DNA of 64,000 bases, taken from JASHUC01 sp035606175. Lineage in GTDB: Bacteria > Pseudomonadota > Gammaproteobacteria > Steroidobacterales > Steroidobacteraceae. The stretch is from the NCBI GenBank assembly GCA_035606175.1, contig DATNFW010000016.1, positions 15,824 to 79,823 on the forward strand. Reading direction: 5' to 3'. Of this stretch, positions 61,777 through 64,000 are shown one piece after another (the stretch's first letter is position 1; each line of letters starts with the position of its first letter). Both the position numbers and the translations under genes were made by a program. The notes beneath the pieces are model-generated. The model had not been told where the DNA came from. It saw only the letters and a program-made list of their open reading frames with translations, and ran no database searches.

Positions 61777-63579
61777 TCAGTCAGGCTTCACATCGAAGGC
61801 GATGGTGAGGCGCGGGGTATCTCCGTGAATGGGTGTGGTGCCGTGCCACATATAGGAAGGGAACAGGACCAGGCGGCCCGGCTTCGGCTGGACGAATCGC
61901 TCGGCGGGCGTACCGGGCGCCGGGTACCGGGGCTCGCCAAACTTGATCCAACCCTGCCGCATCTGCGGATCATCCGACTCCGGCGGCGTGTCGACATAGT
62001 AGGCCGAGCTCAGCCAACCCTCCGGATGAAAATGATTCACGTGATAGCCCCCACGGTGCAGGCGTACCGACCACGCTCCCGTAAAGCGGCTCATCCCCCC
62101 CCGGCTCGTGGCATATAGAGGATGCCGAGCATCGACATCGAGCGATCGGCGGTACTGCTCGATCGGCTCCATGAACGCGCCCAGGATCGCCTTCACGGCC
62201 GGGTGCGTGTCGGCCAACAGGCTTCTGGCGGTCTGCGTTCCATTCCGGAGCGTCTGGTCGAGCGGACGGGCACGGAAGCGGTGCCGCTCGGCAAGCGCCT
62301 CCCGTAGAGCCGCGTTCAGCTCCTCGATCGAGGACCACCCCGTGGCGGGCGCCACCTCGTACACCTGAACGAAGCGCTCGTAATCGCACAAATACTGGTA
62401 GCGGTCGCGATCGAGAAGCCTGGCGGCGGTCGCCTCGTATGCGAGCCAAGCCTGTGAGTCGGGCGAGAGCGCACGGCGGGTCTCGATGAAGGGCATGGCA
62501 TCTTCAGGCAGTCCGCGCGCGAGCAGAATGCTCACGAGGATCTCGACGATGACCCCGTCGGCGGGCTGAGCTCGAGCGGCTTCGGTGGCGAAGGCCTCTG
62601 CCTCTTTGAGCAGGCCGGCTTCCTGCAGCACCGCCGCAAGCGTGGAGCGAACCTGGGCAGTTCCCAGTCCTCGCGCGATGAGGTCCCGCAGAACGGCCTC
62701 GGCACCTTCGAGGTTCCCTGCGCGCCACAGCACCTCGGCGAACAGTCGGCGCAGACCCACGTTGTCCGGATTGGCATCCGCCACCCGCGCCAGGGATCGC
62801 GCGAACTTCGGATCTCCGCGCATGTGGCGCACGCGCGCAAGCTGCAACTGCCCTTCGATGTTCAGCGGTTGCAGGGCAGCAGCGCGCTCGAATTCGCGTT
62901 CGGCACCTTCCAAATCGTACGTTTCGAGTAGCGCGCGGCCACGATTGAAGGCCAGCTCGTAGCTATCGACCCCGAGCCGGCCCGCATTCTCGAGTGCCGC
63001 GAGTGCGGCATCCGGCCGCTGCGTCTGCGAGAGCAGCGCTCCCAAGTTGTGGTGTGCGACGCTGTTATCCGGATCGAGAGCGATAGCTCGGCGGTAGGCC
63101 GCCTCGCTCTCGGGGAAGCGTTTCAGGCTCGCGAGCGCGATGCCCAACAAGACCCAGCTTTCGGGGTCTCCCTCGTCGGCCGCGATCAGCGCGCGGCAGA
63201 GAGCCTCGGCTTCCGGTGCGCGGCCGAGATCGTTGAGCGTGAGCGCAAGGCTGCGCTGGGCCGGGCGGTGATCCGGCGCGAGCTCGAGCGCCCGCCGGTA
63301 GGACTGCTCCGCCTGGCGGTACTTCTTCCGCCGCCGCAGCAAGTTCGCGAGGTTGGCGTGAAACTCCGCACGCGCCGGCTCGAGCTGCACACTCAGTCGA
63401 AGCCACTGCTCGCCTTGCGGCCAATCGCCCGTCTCCTTGATGGCGAGCCCCAACAGGTGCGTGGCGAGGGCATTGCGCGCGTCCTGCGCAACAATTGCGC
63501 CGCAGATCGCGGCACATTCAACGAACTTCCCCTCGGTCAGCGCGCGAGACGCGCGCTCCAGCTCCCGTTGGCTGTCCAT
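61777..63579 (-). CDS. TPR-2OG-Fe(II) oxygenase
   Basis: A 600-residue protein starting MDSQRELERASRALTEG. About ten TPR units fill residues 1-390. The C-terminal domain (about 470-598) is a 2-oxoglutarate/Fe(II) oxygenase of the putative TIGR02466 type: WSVRLHRGGYHVNHFHPEGWLSSAYYVDTP (His-x-Asp-like iron site near 513-530), RLVLFPSYMWHGTTPIHGDTPRLTIAFDV with the second histidine and the 2-oxoglutarate arginine. It is convergent with the AspH-like gene and divergent from the gene cut by the right edge. Confidence 0.9.
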   Translation of the reverse strand: MDSQRELERASRALTEGKFVECAAICGAIVAQDARNALATHLLGLAIKETGDWPQGEQWLRLSVQLEPARAEFHANLANLLRRRKKYRQAEQSYRRALELAPDHRPAQRSLALTLNDLGRAPEAEALCRALIAADEGDPESWVLLGIALASLKRFPESEAAYRRAIALDPDNSVAHHNLGALLSQTQRPDAALAALENAGRLGVDSYELAFNRGRALLETYDLEGAEREFERAAALQPLNIEGQLQLARVRHMRGDPKFARSLARVADANPDNVGLRRLFAEVLWRAGNLEGAEAVLRDLIARGLGTAQVRSTLAAVLQEAGLLKEAEAFATEAARAQPADGVIVEILVSILLARGLPEDAMPFIETRRALSPDSQAWLAYEATAARLLDRDRYQYLCDYERFVQVYEVAPATGWSSIEELNAALREALAERHRFRARPLDQTLRNGTQTARSLLADTHPAVKAILGAFMEPIEQYRRSLDVDARHPLYATSRGGMSRFTGAWSVRLHRGGYHVNHFHPEGWLSSAYYVDTPPESDDPQMRQGWIKFGEPRYPAPGTPAERFVQPKPGRLVLFPSYMWHGTTPIHGDTPRLTIAFDVKPD

Positions 63580-63958
63580 GCGGGGGATTATGCCGCGCGC
63601 GGGGGGTTCGTGGGTGGCTGTGGCGCTGGTACGACAGACGGCTCGCCGCGTATGTGGCGCGCGCTCCAAACGGACTCATGCCCAGTCCGCGCTATGGATT
63701 GGTGCTGCATCGCGCCGCACTCGTTCTGCGGGGTCACGCGGCTTCGTCCTCCATGTTCGGCTCGGGCACAGCACCGTTACTCTGCAGCCGTTCTGCGGGT
63801 CACCTGTATCCTTTCCGCCAAACCTGCTTTCTTTGTCGCAGCGCACTGTGTATCCTTCCCCCCACAAAACAGGCGACAGCGGTCCTCTTTGAGTGCCCGC
63901 GGGGCCGGGGGTCGTGTCGCCATTTCGACAACCCTTAAGTCCGGGAGGAGCATTCAAA
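63580..63958 (+). other. leader and promoter region of the truncated gene
   Basis: A 379-bp gap. Two copies of TGTATCCTT (near 63809 and 63850) lie in a C/T-rich stretch. No gene is supported; the open frames here have no similarity or ribosome-binding site. GGGAGGAG at 63943-63950 serves the next start. Confidence 0.35.
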
Positions 63959-64000
63959 ATGGCTAATCAGGACATATTGCGTCGGGCCGTGCGCTACGCG
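63959..64000 (+). CDS. 5' end of an exported protein gene (possibly TonB-dependent receptor), truncated
   Basis: Only 14 codons are visible: MANQDILRRAVRYA, behind a strong GGGAGGAG eight bases upstream. A short charged start with arginines right before the edge resembles the signal peptide start of TonB-dependent receptors that lie beside TPR-hydroxylase genes in related bacteria. That identity is a guess from context. Confidence 0.5.
   Translation, partial: MANQDILRRAVRYA

Noticed and set aside
1..64000. CRISPR arrays, tRNA/rRNA genes, insertion sequences, prophage, integrase or toxin-antitoxin pairs
   Set aside because: No regularly spaced repeats, cloverleaf-like segments, transposase or integrase motifs, or paired small toxin genes were found by eye; a covariance-model scan would settle the RNA part.

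Overview
The window is about two-thirds G+C, densely coded on both strands, and reads as a chromosomal segment of a high-GC gammaproteobacterium. The best guess is the Steroidobacteraceae/Nevskiales/Xanthomonadales side of the class. This is inferred from gene content: periplasmic quinohemoproteins, a TPR serine/threonine kinase, DUF6152/DUF3617/DUF4136 proteins, a PrkA-YeaH-SpoVR trio, carotenoid oxygenase and TPR-hydroxylases. I see no rRNA, tRNA, CRISPR array, insertion sequence, phage or integrase.

Layout. 1-9.1 kb: the N-terminus of an ATP-dependent DNA ligase behind a membrane Ser/Thr kinase, a cytochrome c-PQQ dehydrogenase, a secreted DUF4412-like protein divergent from a LuxR-type regulator, a fructosamine kinase and a decayed VOC gene. 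9.2-15.2 kb: DUF3617 protein, triple-PAS hybrid histidine kinase, MTA/SAH nucleosidase, M23 peptidase and a small secreted Ig-like protein. 15.4-24 kb: a second quinohemoprotein, then a QseB/QseC-like two-component system running into a DegP-type protease, an EAL-HDOD protein and a spinster-type MFS carrier. 24-30.7 kb: a DUF6152 pair, a complete MarR-EmrA-EmrB-outer-membrane-factor efflux operon with a clear palindromic operator, and a DedA protein. 30.7-38.9 kb: phospholipase D-like synthase, a Zn-binding mini-protein, a gluconate-dehydrogenase-gamma/GMC oxidoreductase pair, a secreted chorismate mutase fused to a metallo-beta-lactamase domain, a carotenoid oxygenase and a second Zn-binding paralogue.

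38.9-51.2 kb is almost entirely minus strand. It holds a LytS/LytTR two-component system overlapping a ParB-like gene, two lipoproteins, a compatible-solute-type ABC transporter with a fused binding protein and permease, and a four-gene signalling operon: TonB-family protein with a pseudo-receiver, membrane CheA-like kinase, CheY, CheX. 51.5-60.4 kb: a PNPOx-like protein, prkA-yeaH-spoVR, two tiny coupled genes and an EF-G paralogue followed by small exported proteins. 60.5-64 kb: two convergent TPR oxygenases (AspH-type and 2OG-Fe(II)) and the first codons of a gene cut by the right edge.

The strongest candidates for something new are the TonB/CheA/CheY/CheX operon, the chorismate mutase-metallohydrolase fusion, the Zn mini-protein pair and the LytTR-ParB operon. 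Three regulatory predictions follow directly from the sequence: an 18-bp dyad beside the LuxR gene with a 15/18 copy upstream of the DUF3617 gene, a PmrA/QseB-type box in front of the DegP gene, and the MarR operator.
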